Origin: Nostoc sp. FACHB-973
GTDB taxonomy: Bacteria > Cyanobacteriota > Cyanobacteriia > Cyanobacteriales > Nostocaceae
Assembly: GCF_014698115.1 (NCBI RefSeq)
Contig: NZ_JACJSJ010000014.1
Coordinates: 1 to 64,000 of the forward strand
DNA: 64,000 nucleotides
Reading direction: 5' to 3'
Shown: piece after piece, positions 36,701 to 44,645 of the stretch
Numbering within the stretch: position 1 is the first letter of the stretch
Layout of the letters: the number at the start of each line of letters is the position of its first letter
Translations under genes and position numbers: made by a program
Notes under the pieces: model-generated
Database searches by the model: none
Told to the model about the DNA's origin: nothing
What the model saw: only the letters and a program-made list of their open reading frames with translations

Positions 36701-38078
36701 ATAATATTAATTGCCAAGGACGAGAAGCACTAGATTCCTCAATTAATGGAGCTTCTTCTAATATTACGTGGGCATTAGTTCCACCAACACCAAAAGAACT
36801 TACACCTGCTCTACGAGGTAACCCCTTAGTTTTCCACTCTGATAATTTGGTGTTGACGTAGAAGGGACTGTTAGCAAAATCTATCTCTGGATTTGGTTTG
36901 TCAAAATGTAAACTAGGGGGTATTTGTTGATGTTTTAATGCCAGGACTGTTTTAATTAAACCTGTGACACCTGCTGCTGTATCCAGATGCCCAATATTGG
37001 TTTTTACTGAACCGATAGCGCAGAAACCTTTTCGATTTGTGCTAGCACGAAAAGCTTGTGTGAGAGCCTTAATTTCAATCGGATCTCCCAAGGGAGTTGC
37101 AGTTCCATGAGCTTCAATATAAGAAATAGTATCGGCTTCAATATTAGCTAAAGCGAGTGCTTCTGAAATTACTTCTCTTTGACCATTAACACTAGGCGCC
37201 GTAAAACCAACTTTTAAAGAGCCATCATTATTGATAGCCGAACCTTTAATTACAGCATGAATAAAATCACCATCAGCAATAGCATCGTCCAATCTTTTTA
37301 ACACAACAATTCCCAAACCATCGCCAAACACTGTTCCTTTAGCGTTTGCATCAAAAGTCCGGCAATGTCCGTCAGGGGAATGAAGAACTCCCTCTTGATA
37401 CTGATAGCCAGACTTTTGGGGTAATTTGGCTATGGAAACACCACCAGCCAAAGCTATATCACTTTCTCCATTGAGTAAACTTTGACAGGCTAAATGTACA
37501 GCTATTAATGATGTAGAGCAGTTATTTTGAACATTTATACTGGGTCCAGTAAGATTTAATTTGTAAGAAGTTTGTGTGCTTAAATTATCTTTTTCATTAC
37601 CAATAAAAATATTTAAAGCATCTACCGAATCGATTAATTCTTTATTTGAAGCTAAATTTGTAAATAAATAATTACTGTTAGTGACACCAGCATAAACCCC
37701 TATTTTACCTTTGTAAGATTCAGAATCATAGCCCGCAAATTCTAAAGCTTCCCAAGCAGATTCTAAAAACAGACGATGCTGTGGGTCTGTGATTTCAGCT
37801 TCTCTGGGAGTATATCCAAAAAATGCAGCATCAAATAACTCAATCCCTTCTATGAAGCTACCTACTTTCACATAATTTGGGTCATTAAGTAAAGTTGGTT
37901 CTACACCCGCAGTTTGCAGTTCTTCATCTGTAAAATGCGAAATTGATTCTACTCCATCTCGCAAATTTTCCCAAAACTTATCAACGTTGTTTGCCCCTGG
38001 AAAGCGGCCAGTTATGCCAATAATAGCTATTGCATCGTTATCATCAAAGTTGTCAAATTCTTGATAATTCTTCATCAA
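33717..38078 (-). CDS. PKS module: KS-(inactive, deleted AT)-KR-ACP
   Basis: A 1453-residue PKS, ~75-100 residues shorter than its sisters. The KS is intact (NCSTSL, EAHGTAT, NIGHLD). The AT is dead: GHSIGEY reads GEGIGEY (no nucleophile Ser, no His), the N-terminal GQGSQ is GQESQ, and the stretch with HAFHS is deleted: AHKGQL runs directly into QGLKKVKLNPP (~residue 657). The KR is good: GGLGGIG (~1069), Tyr in YCAANAF, no LDD-type Asp, which hints at an A-type alcohol. The ACP has ELGGDSL (~1386). The ACP must be loaded in trans, for example by a neighbouring module's AT, or the module passes the chain without extension. Confidence 0.94.
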   Translation of the reverse strand: MMKNYQEFDNFDDNDAIAIIGITGRFPGANNVDKFWENLRDGVESISHFTDEELQTAGVEPTLLNDPNYVKVGSFIEGIELFDAAFFGYTPREAEITDPQHRLFLESAWEALEFAGYDSESYKGKIGVYAGVTNSNYLFTNLASNKELIDSVDALNIFIGNEKDNLSTQTSYKLNLTGPSINVQNNCSTSLIAVHLACQSLLNGESDIALAGGVSIAKLPQKSGYQYQEGVLHSPDGHCRTFDANAKGTVFGDGLGIVVLKRLDDAIADGDFIHAVIKGSAINNDGSLKVGFTAPSVNGQREVISEALALANIEADTISYIEAHGTATPLGDPIEIKALTQAFRASTNRKGFCAIGSVKTNIGHLDTAAGVTGLIKTVLALKHQQIPPSLHFDKPNPEIDFANSPFYVNTKLSEWKTKGLPRRAGVSSFGVGGTNAHVILEEAPLIEESSASRPWQLILLSAKTSTALEAAAANLATYLQQHSNINLADVAYTLQVGRRAFDHRRMVVCQDLNDAVKLLQNHDEERVFNYHFQPTRCPVIFMFSGQESQYANIDQELYDVEATYRKHVDNCAELLQTHLGFDIRDLLFTNSDKIAAASLIDAGLFVIEYALAELLMSWGVLPEAMIGEGIGEYVAAAIAGVFSLEDALAIVAHKGQLQGLKKVKLNPPRIRFISNVTGSWITDAQATNPNYWSKNLQQNARLFDSISQLLEQFEGVFLEVGREQNLSRLTKQHLDINAKQHVLTCLPQNQQSDVRFLLQALGQLWLFGVNIDWSGFYSEEQRHRLPLPTYPFERQRYWIDAKKPGKDNNHSSLVKKPDIADWFYIPFWKPSLPPVQLDNQELGTEKSCTLVFLDECGFGINLVKQLEKQNQDVVTVKLGDNFTILGESEYSINPENHHDYDVLFEELIRKNKLPKNILHLWNVTPVVEQEVELAQIKGFYSLLFIAQALGRRETTNDFEIIVISNNLQPVTVTEVLCPEKATLLGPVKVISQEYANINCRSIDVILPSNGSWQEEKLIENLLAELTVDKSEKLIAYRGLNRWVQSFEPVRFEKTKIEKPRLRERGVYLITGGLGGIGLVLAEYLARTVQAKLLLVGRSTLPNKDEWSKWLSTHDETDRTSCKIRKIQELEDLGAEVLAIAADVTNTEQMQSAIAQAEQQFGQLNGVIHAAGVPGGGAIQRKTPEEAEKILAPKVKGTIVIDAIFKNIELDFFVLVSSNSSIVAEFGQVDYCAANAFLDAYAHSNAGKQRRFITSINWDTWQEVGMAVNTELPQRLQELRLENLKQGILPDEGVEVFIRILGNTIPQIVISTSNLLDVFKYHNYDNKTPGLDFLEPVNSSKLKYPRPELSNDYVAPRNKNEQKLVDIWQEVIGIERIGIYDNFFELGGDSLIGIQLITILNKQFDSNLSVAKLYECPNVSSMANIFHPEESDKNSFEQRLNRGQRRRQIKMQTH

Positions 38079-38202
38079 AAAAAATACCTAACTACACTTA
38101 TTTTTATCAGTAACTACATGCTTTATCATTTATTTAGACTATGCTCTTGTCTTCCTTTCTGCGCCTCTGCGTGAGATAAAAATGTTGACTCTGAGTAGCT
38201 TC

Positions 38203-39858
38203 TCAACAATCTGATATCTCTAAATCTAAAGCAATGTGAATTTGGTCATTTAAAACTGCATCAATATCATCTTTAGTGGTCAATGGATTAGCAATTACCG
38301 CACGTAGCGCAGTTACAGAAATTTCTTTCTCTAAACAGGTAACTGTTTTTGTTGTCCGCGATATAAAAGTACGACCAGCTTGACGTTGACTTTTTTGCAG
38401 GCGTTCATTAAATATATTGATTTGTTGATTATCAGTTTCTGTTAATTGCTTTTTAACTGCAACTTCTCTTAAAGACTCCGGAATATAACGATAGAGAAGC
38501 AGATTTATATCCGGTTCCGATAGTAACTCAAATTCCGGCATACCATTGACACAATCAGCCATGTATTGTGTCTTCTCAATTCCTGCATCAATCAAAAATT
38601 CATAACCTTTCAACCCTATCAAATGTAGTCCAGCATGTAAAAATAATGCCATACCGGGACGAGAACCTTCTAAAGCGCGTTTTCCTAAATCAAATGAACC
38701 CTTACGCATGGTGTAGCTAGCATTTTTTTCAATCGATGAAGCTAGGTGTGGTTCGCGCATAAATACCATACCAATGCCCATAGGTAAATACAGCTGTTTA
38801 TGTCCATCAATTGTGACTGAATCAGCCCGTTCAATACCAATAAGTTTTTGTCGATGTTGTTCGGAAAATATTAGTGGTCCACCCCAAGCTGCATCTACAT
38901 GAAAATGAACATTTGCAGCTTGGGCAATATCTGCAATATCTAAAAGTGAGTCTATATTACCAGAATCTGTAGTACCGGCAACGCCAGCGATCGCAATAAT
39001 ATGCAAATTTTTGCTCTGACAATTTGTAACAGCTTGACGTAGGGCTGATAAATCCACTTGGTTATTACCATTAGTAGGAATTTTAATCAAACCATGCGTA
39101 CCTATGCCTAATAAATCTGTTGCTTTTTCAAAAGAATAATGCATCAATTCAGAGCCAATTACCACCGCTCCTTGATAGCCATAGTAATCTAAAGCTGCTG
39201 CTAAACCTGCCTTTTCTACACCTGGAAAACTATTTTTTGCACCCAAAGATTTATTACGAGCGCACCATAATGCAATGATGTTTGCTGCGGTACCTCCGGA
39301 AACCAATATGCCTAAAGTGCTTTGGCTATTTTGGACATGCTCGTTATAAAATTCGTCAGAAAAGTTATAAATTAATCTATGGATCATTGCCAAAGCCTGA
39401 CGCTCGTATGGACTAAAAGCTTTGGCTGTTTCTATTTTGACAACATTCTGGTTCATTGCTGTCATCAGTTTTGCAAGGGGTCGTACAAAACAGGGTAATG
39501 CAGAGGTCATGTGACCTATAAACCGGGGTGAAGATGTATGTATTGAATGATTAATAACATTATTTGCTAAATATTCCAGATAACTATCATAATCAGCAGG
39601 ATTAGTGGGAACTTGACTATCAGCAAATGTTTCTATTAATGAATTAAATTCAATATCAGAATTAGTATTAACAGCATTTAAGAAATTATCAATCAACACA
39701 TCAGTTTCAACAGCCATGTTAGCTTCCGTAGAGACTAAGCTATTAGATGGTGCAAATAATTGCATCACTTCATTTGCAACTGCATAGTGTGGTGTTAGCT
39801 CATTCTCCAAAAAGAAATTTTGCTGAGTTTTTTCTTGTCTTTGCTGACTTAATGCCAT
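38203..39858 (-). CDS. panP: PLP-dependent aspartate 1-decarboxylase (PanP-like)
   Basis: A 551-residue group II PLP decarboxylase. SPRFIGHMTSALP, NQNVVKIETAKAF and the SGGTAAN motif match the PanP-type 'putative aspartate 1-decarboxylase' family. The PLP Lys lies in DGHKQ (~residue 352), and HVDAAWGG supplies the Asp. PanP makes beta-alanine and CO2 from L-aspartate in organisms that lack PanD. Here it sits inside the cluster between two PKS genes. Because the terminal A domain has a beta-alanine-type code, its most likely role is precursor supply rather than coenzyme A synthesis. A diaminobutyrate or glutamate decarboxylase is the main alternative. Confidence 0.85.
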   Translation of the reverse strand: MALSQQRQEKTQQNFFLENELTPHYAVANEVMQLFAPSNSLVSTEANMAVETDVLIDNFLNAVNTNSDIEFNSLIETFADSQVPTNPADYDSYLEYLANNVINHSIHTSSPRFIGHMTSALPCFVRPLAKLMTAMNQNVVKIETAKAFSPYERQALAMIHRLIYNFSDEFYNEHVQNSQSTLGILVSGGTAANIIALWCARNKSLGAKNSFPGVEKAGLAAALDYYGYQGAVVIGSELMHYSFEKATDLLGIGTHGLIKIPTNGNNQVDLSALRQAVTNCQSKNLHIIAIAGVAGTTDSGNIDSLLDIADIAQAANVHFHVDAAWGGPLIFSEQHRQKLIGIERADSVTIDGHKQLYLPMGIGMVFMREPHLASSIEKNASYTMRKGSFDLGKRALEGSRPGMALFLHAGLHLIGLKGYEFLIDAGIEKTQYMADCVNGMPEFELLSEPDINLLLYRYIPESLREVAVKKQLTETDNQQINIFNERLQKSQRQAGRTFISRTTKTVTCLEKEISVTALRAVIANPLTTKDDIDAVLNDQIHIALDLEISDC

Positions 39859-39919
39859 TTTATACTCCAGAATAAATCTTGCTGATTACTTGCTTTGCTG
39901 CTAATTTATTTTATTTCTT

Positions 39920-39950
39920 ACTTTGCGCTCTTTGCGTTCTTTGCGGTTAG
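39920..39950. repeat. heptamer-type repeat CTTTGCG
   Basis: A run of CTTTGCG-type units in the 104-bp gap between a PKS gene and the decarboxylase gene. Similar GCAGAGG/CACAGAG-type units occur at 38160-38180, 29050-29085 and 60360-60460, each in a gap between cluster genes. Confidence 0.7.
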
Positions 39951-39962
39951 TTTCATTTATAC

Positions 39963-42900
39963 TTACTTATCTTCTCGTAGCGACGTTCTTCGATGATTTT
40001 GTCTAGCTTCTTTGCGACGCTTAATTGAAGCAGACCTTACTTGAGGGCGGTGAGACTCTTTTTGCAAAATAGCTTCTTCATCGCTAGTTAAAAACTCAGC
40101 AAGAGAACTGATAGTTGGTCTTTCATAAATGCTGATTATCGGAATATGGGTATTTAATTCTTTTTGTAACTGTGAGATAACCTCAACACCGATTAAAGAA
40201 CTACCTCCCAAATCAAAGAAGTTATCATAAATACCAATCTTTTCAATTCCTAGAACTTTTTGCCAAGTTGTCGCAACTATTTGCTCTACTTTATTACTAG
40301 CTGGAACATACTCGTTTTGTAAGTTTACTCTGGAATGGAGTGATAAACTATCTGCATTATTTTGTAAAAATTCTCGTTTGATCCATTGCTCAATTCTGGG
40401 TTGTAATTCTCCCGCAGAAACAACAATCTGAGGACTTTTAGTTAAACATAATACACGCCTAAAAACATCTATACCTTCTTTCCATGTGATGCGTAATTTT
40501 TCTAACGTTACTCCTACAGTCAGGTCTTGGATATCATCTTCTTGAGATTGCCAAGTATCCCAGTTCACACTAATACAAGTAAAGAAATTTATCTGGTTAT
40601 GCTTGTGAGCATAGGCATCCATAAAAATATTAGCAGCAGAATACGAAGTTAACCCTAAACCTCCTAAAACAGATGATGATGAAGATGTCAATAAACAAAA
40701 ATCTAGCTTTTGACCTTGCAAAACTTTTTCTAAAACAAATAGCCCATATACTTTTGGAATAAATTGTGATTGACTTTGAGTTTTAGAACTTTCTTCAATA
40801 GTGTAATAGGCATCGTCATTAATTCCTGCTGTGTGGATGACGCCATGAATTTCACCAAAGCGTTCTTTAGCTAATTCTATAGCTTTTTGCATTTGTTGTT
40901 CATTAGCTACATCCGCACTAATCGCTTGTACTTCAGCACCCAATTCCTCAAGCATCATCACTTTTTTCAGCTTTTGGCTAACTTCATTGGATTCATCATG
41001 ATTTAGTAACCATTCAGACCATTGATGTTTTTCTGGTATCCCTTTTCTGCCGATTAAAATTAGCTTAGCCTGCACTGTTTTTGCTAAGTATTCTGACATT
41101 GCTAAACCAATGCGGCCAAGTCCACCAGTGATGAGATAAACACCCCGTGTCCTCAACTTAGTTTTGCTGATAATACTTTCATCTAAATGTACAGCTTCAT
41201 AAGTTTTAATCCAGCGATGATTGCCACGATAAGCAATTAAGTTGTCGGTTATTGGTGCTGTAAATTCTGCAAGCAGCGAGTCTATTAGTGTTGGTGATGG
41301 CTTAGTTCTAGAGTCTGGAAGTACGATATCAAAGCAACAGCAAGTTATGTTGAGATATTCTTGTGGAATTACATTACATGGTCCTAATATAGTTGCTTTT
41401 TCAGGACATAAATTTTCGCTACCAGTGACATCATGTAGATTACTAGTGACAACCATCAACTTTATTGGGTCAATGATATTCTGTTTTGCCAAGGCTTGTG
41501 CTAGAAAAAGGAGACTATCAAAACCGAGATTTTGACAATCTTCAAAAAACTCATATTGTATTTCTGGGTCTAGCTCATAACTAGGTAAAATGTCATTAGG
41601 AGTTACGCTCCAGAAATGTGCGATGATCGCTTGGCTAATCCAATTCTGTTCTTGTAGTGCTTTAAATAAACTATCATAGTCATCTCTTTGTTGGGGATTG
41701 ATTGTATAACTAAAGTCATCAAGTTTAGCAAATTTATCTCCAACCCTCACAAAAATCATATCTTGACTCTGTTGTTTGAGTCGTTCGGCAATTTCGGCTC
41801 CTACTCCATAACTATCAACAAAAATTAACCAACTTAACTTTTCTTCTAGCAGTTTTTCGTGTTGAAATACCTCAACTGGTGTAGATTCTTTCCAGCGAGG
41901 AACATAAAACCAGTCAGCAATATCTGGCTTTTTATCTGAAGTTTTGGGCGACATCATTGCCAAGGTGGCATTTCGATTTACTTCAATCCAATAACGCTGA
42001 CGCTCAAAGGGATAAGTAGGTAAAGGTAGGCGATGACGCTTTTCATGTGCATAAAAACCAGACCAATCAATTTGAATTCCAACTAACCAAAGCCTACCCA
42101 AGGTATTAACTAAAAACCCTACATCTGATTGCTGCTCTTGAGGATGTCGTATAGAGGTTAATGTTATTACATCTGTTTGATGTTGTTTAGCCAAACTACT
42201 TAGCGTCCGCCCCGGTCCAACTTCTAACAATATTCGCTCTGGCTGTTTCAACAACTCAGAAATTCCTAAGTTAAAGCGTACTGGTTGCCTTAAATGCCTT
42301 GCCCAATATTTAGGATTTGTTGCTTCAGTTGCAGTAATCCAAGTTCCACTAATATTGGATATAAACGGAATTTTTGGAGGATTAAGTTTTACTTTTTCTA
42401 ACAATTTAATGAAAGTCTGAATGATGGGTGACATCATTTCGGAATGAAAGGCGTGAGATGTATGCAAACGCCTACAATTAACACCTATTCGTTCTAGCTT
42501 TTCTTGCAATTTATCTATTGCTTCTTGTGAACCAGACACTACACAACAACAAGGTGCATTAATCGCAGCTAAAGAGATTTCTTTTTCTAGCAATTGTTGT
42601 ATTTTTTGTTCTGGAAGCTGAACCGAAAGCATAGCACCACCAGGCAACTCTTGCATGAGTTTTCCTCGCATTGCTACTATCATCAAGGCATCTTCTAAAG
42701 CGAAAACTCCCGCTATAGTTGCAGCTACATACTCTCCGATACTGTGACCAATCATCACCTCTGGACTCACACCCCAAGCCATCCACAACTTAGCCATAGC
42801 ATATTCAATTACAAACAACGCTGGTTGAGTAATTGCTGTTTGCTGTAATTTTTGTGTTGCTTCTAAAACTTCTTCTTCGCTGGGATAAAGAACTGTACGC

Positions 42901-44624
42901 AGGTCTATTTCCAAGTAAGGTTTAAGCAGTTTGCAGCAGTAATCAACTTGTTCTCTAAATATGGTTTCATTTTCATATAATTCTCGACCCATATTTACAT
43001 ATTGCGAACCTTGTCCGGAAAACATAAACACAACGGAGCGATTACAAGGTTCTTGGTAATAAGTGAAAGCTCTTTGAGGATCTTGCAATGCGTTAATTGC
43101 ATCTTCTTGGTTTTGACAAACTACCATTCGGCGATGATTGAAAGTCCAGCGACCGACTTGCAAAGTATGAGCAACATCCGCAAGATTTACATCTAGATGA
43201 TTTTGCAGATGATTCGTTAGATTTTCTGTAGCAGTTTCCAGTGCTGTATTCGTCTTAGCTGAAAGTAGTAATAATTGCCAAGTTCGAGAAGGACTAGAGG
43301 ATTTAATGATGGGAGCTTCTTCTAAAATTATATGGGCATTTGTCCCACCAAAACCAAAGGAACTAACACCCGCACGGCGAGGAGTGCCGTTTGTTTTCCA
43401 CTCTGATAATTGATTATTTACATAAAAAGGACTATTGGCAAAATCAATTTTTGGTGATGGTTCTTCAAAGTTTAAACTAGGGGGAATTTGTTTATGTTTG
43501 AAGGCTAAAACAGTTTTAATTAAACCTGCTACACCAGCAGTTGCATCTAAATGCCCAATGTTGGTTTTTACAGAACCAATGCCACAAAATCCTTTTTTCT
43601 GAGTTTTAGTACGAAAAGCTTGTGTTAACGCAGCGATTTCAACAGGGTCACCTAAAGAAGTTCCGGTTCCATGTGCTTCAATGTAGCTAATAGTATCGGG
43701 TTCAACTTCAGCCATCACTTGAGCTGCTCTGATTACCTTCGCTTGACCATTGACGCTGGGTGCGGTGTAGCTAACTTTATCTGACCCATCATTATTAATA
43801 GCGGAGCCTTTGATAATAGCATGGATGCAATCTCCATCTGCGATCGCTTCTTCTAACCGTTTTAAAACTACAAGACCTAAACCTCTTCCTTTTACAGTTC
43901 CCGCAGCCTTAGCATCAAAAGCACGGCAATGTCCATCAGGAGATTCAATTCCTCCCTCTTGATATAAATAACCGTCTGCTGTTGATATTGAAACTCCTCC
44001 TGCTAAAGCAATATCACACTCACCACTCAGCAAACTTTGGCAAGCTAAATGTACAGCAACCAATGAACTTGAACAAGTAGTTTGAACTGCATAACTTGGG
44101 CCTTGCAAATTTAATTTATAAGAAACAAGCGTAGTCACGTAATCTGGAGAAGTTCCTTTTTCTATTTGCTTATCACCCACAGAGGCTATCAGATCATAAT
44201 TAGAATAAATATTAAGTAGGTAACTGCCAAAACTTGTACCAGCGTAAACTCCAATAGGTTTTTTATATATCTGTGAACTATAGCCAGCATCCTCAAGTGC
44301 TTTCCATGAATGCTCTAAGAAAAAACGCAGTGAAGGGTCCATGACTTCAGCTTCTCTAGGGCTAAAGTCAAAGAATGAAGCATCAAACAAATCTATACCT
44401 TGGACTAGACCTTCTGCTTTCACATAATTTGGGTCACTTAGTAATGCCGCATCTACACCTAAATCTTTTAATTCTTGGTCAGTAAATTTATGGATTGACT
44501 CTACTCCGTCTCGGATATTTTGCCAAAATTGCTCGATATCTTCAGCTTCAGGAAAACAGCCACTCATGCCAATAATAGCTATTTCCAGACCAGTTGTATT
44601 ATTGAAATATTCTGAATCTTTCAT
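39963..44624 (-). CDS. PKS module: KS-AT-KR-ACP
   Basis: A 1553-residue PKS with every domain intact. KS: TCSSSL (~183), EAHGTGT, NIGHLD. AT: GQGSQ (~536), GHSIGEY (~626), HAFHS (~725), all pointing to malonyl-CoA. KR: GGLGRIG (~1166), TAGINDDA (an LDD-like Asp, hinting at a B-type alcohol), Tyr in YSAANIF (~1328). ACP: DLGGSSL (~1475). It would extend the Dab-loaded chain by two carbons and reduce to a beta-hydroxyl. The C-terminus ends in a basic tail, perhaps for docking to the next protein. It follows the Dab module after 21 bp and precedes the decarboxylase gene. Confidence 0.96.
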   Translation of the reverse strand: MKDSEYFNNTTGLEIAIIGMSGCFPEAEDIEQFWQNIRDGVESIHKFTDQELKDLGVDAALLSDPNYVKAEGLVQGIDLFDASFFDFSPREAEVMDPSLRFFLEHSWKALEDAGYSSQIYKKPIGVYAGTSFGSYLLNIYSNYDLIASVGDKQIEKGTSPDYVTTLVSYKLNLQGPSYAVQTTCSSSLVAVHLACQSLLSGECDIALAGGVSISTADGYLYQEGGIESPDGHCRAFDAKAAGTVKGRGLGLVVLKRLEEAIADGDCIHAIIKGSAINNDGSDKVSYTAPSVNGQAKVIRAAQVMAEVEPDTISYIEAHGTGTSLGDPVEIAALTQAFRTKTQKKGFCGIGSVKTNIGHLDATAGVAGLIKTVLAFKHKQIPPSLNFEEPSPKIDFANSPFYVNNQLSEWKTNGTPRRAGVSSFGFGGTNAHIILEEAPIIKSSSPSRTWQLLLLSAKTNTALETATENLTNHLQNHLDVNLADVAHTLQVGRWTFNHRRMVVCQNQEDAINALQDPQRAFTYYQEPCNRSVVFMFSGQGSQYVNMGRELYENETIFREQVDYCCKLLKPYLEIDLRTVLYPSEEEVLEATQKLQQTAITQPALFVIEYAMAKLWMAWGVSPEVMIGHSIGEYVAATIAGVFALEDALMIVAMRGKLMQELPGGAMLSVQLPEQKIQQLLEKEISLAAINAPCCCVVSGSQEAIDKLQEKLERIGVNCRRLHTSHAFHSEMMSPIIQTFIKLLEKVKLNPPKIPFISNISGTWITATEATNPKYWARHLRQPVRFNLGISELLKQPERILLEVGPGRTLSSLAKQHQTDVITLTSIRHPQEQQSDVGFLVNTLGRLWLVGIQIDWSGFYAHEKRHRLPLPTYPFERQRYWIEVNRNATLAMMSPKTSDKKPDIADWFYVPRWKESTPVEVFQHEKLLEEKLSWLIFVDSYGVGAEIAERLKQQSQDMIFVRVGDKFAKLDDFSYTINPQQRDDYDSLFKALQEQNWISQAIIAHFWSVTPNDILPSYELDPEIQYEFFEDCQNLGFDSLLFLAQALAKQNIIDPIKLMVVTSNLHDVTGSENLCPEKATILGPCNVIPQEYLNITCCCFDIVLPDSRTKPSPTLIDSLLAEFTAPITDNLIAYRGNHRWIKTYEAVHLDESIISKTKLRTRGVYLITGGLGRIGLAMSEYLAKTVQAKLILIGRKGIPEKHQWSEWLLNHDESNEVSQKLKKVMMLEELGAEVQAISADVANEQQMQKAIELAKERFGEIHGVIHTAGINDDAYYTIEESSKTQSQSQFIPKVYGLFVLEKVLQGQKLDFCLLTSSSSSVLGGLGLTSYSAANIFMDAYAHKHNQINFFTCISVNWDTWQSQEDDIQDLTVGVTLEKLRITWKEGIDVFRRVLCLTKSPQIVVSAGELQPRIEQWIKREFLQNNADSLSLHSRVNLQNEYVPASNKVEQIVATTWQKVLGIEKIGIYDNFFDLGGSSLIGVEVISQLQKELNTHIPIISIYERPTISSLAEFLTSDEEAILQKESHRPQVRSASIKRRKEARQNHRRTSLREDK

Positions 44625-44645
44625 AATTAATTTGACTGCTTGCTG

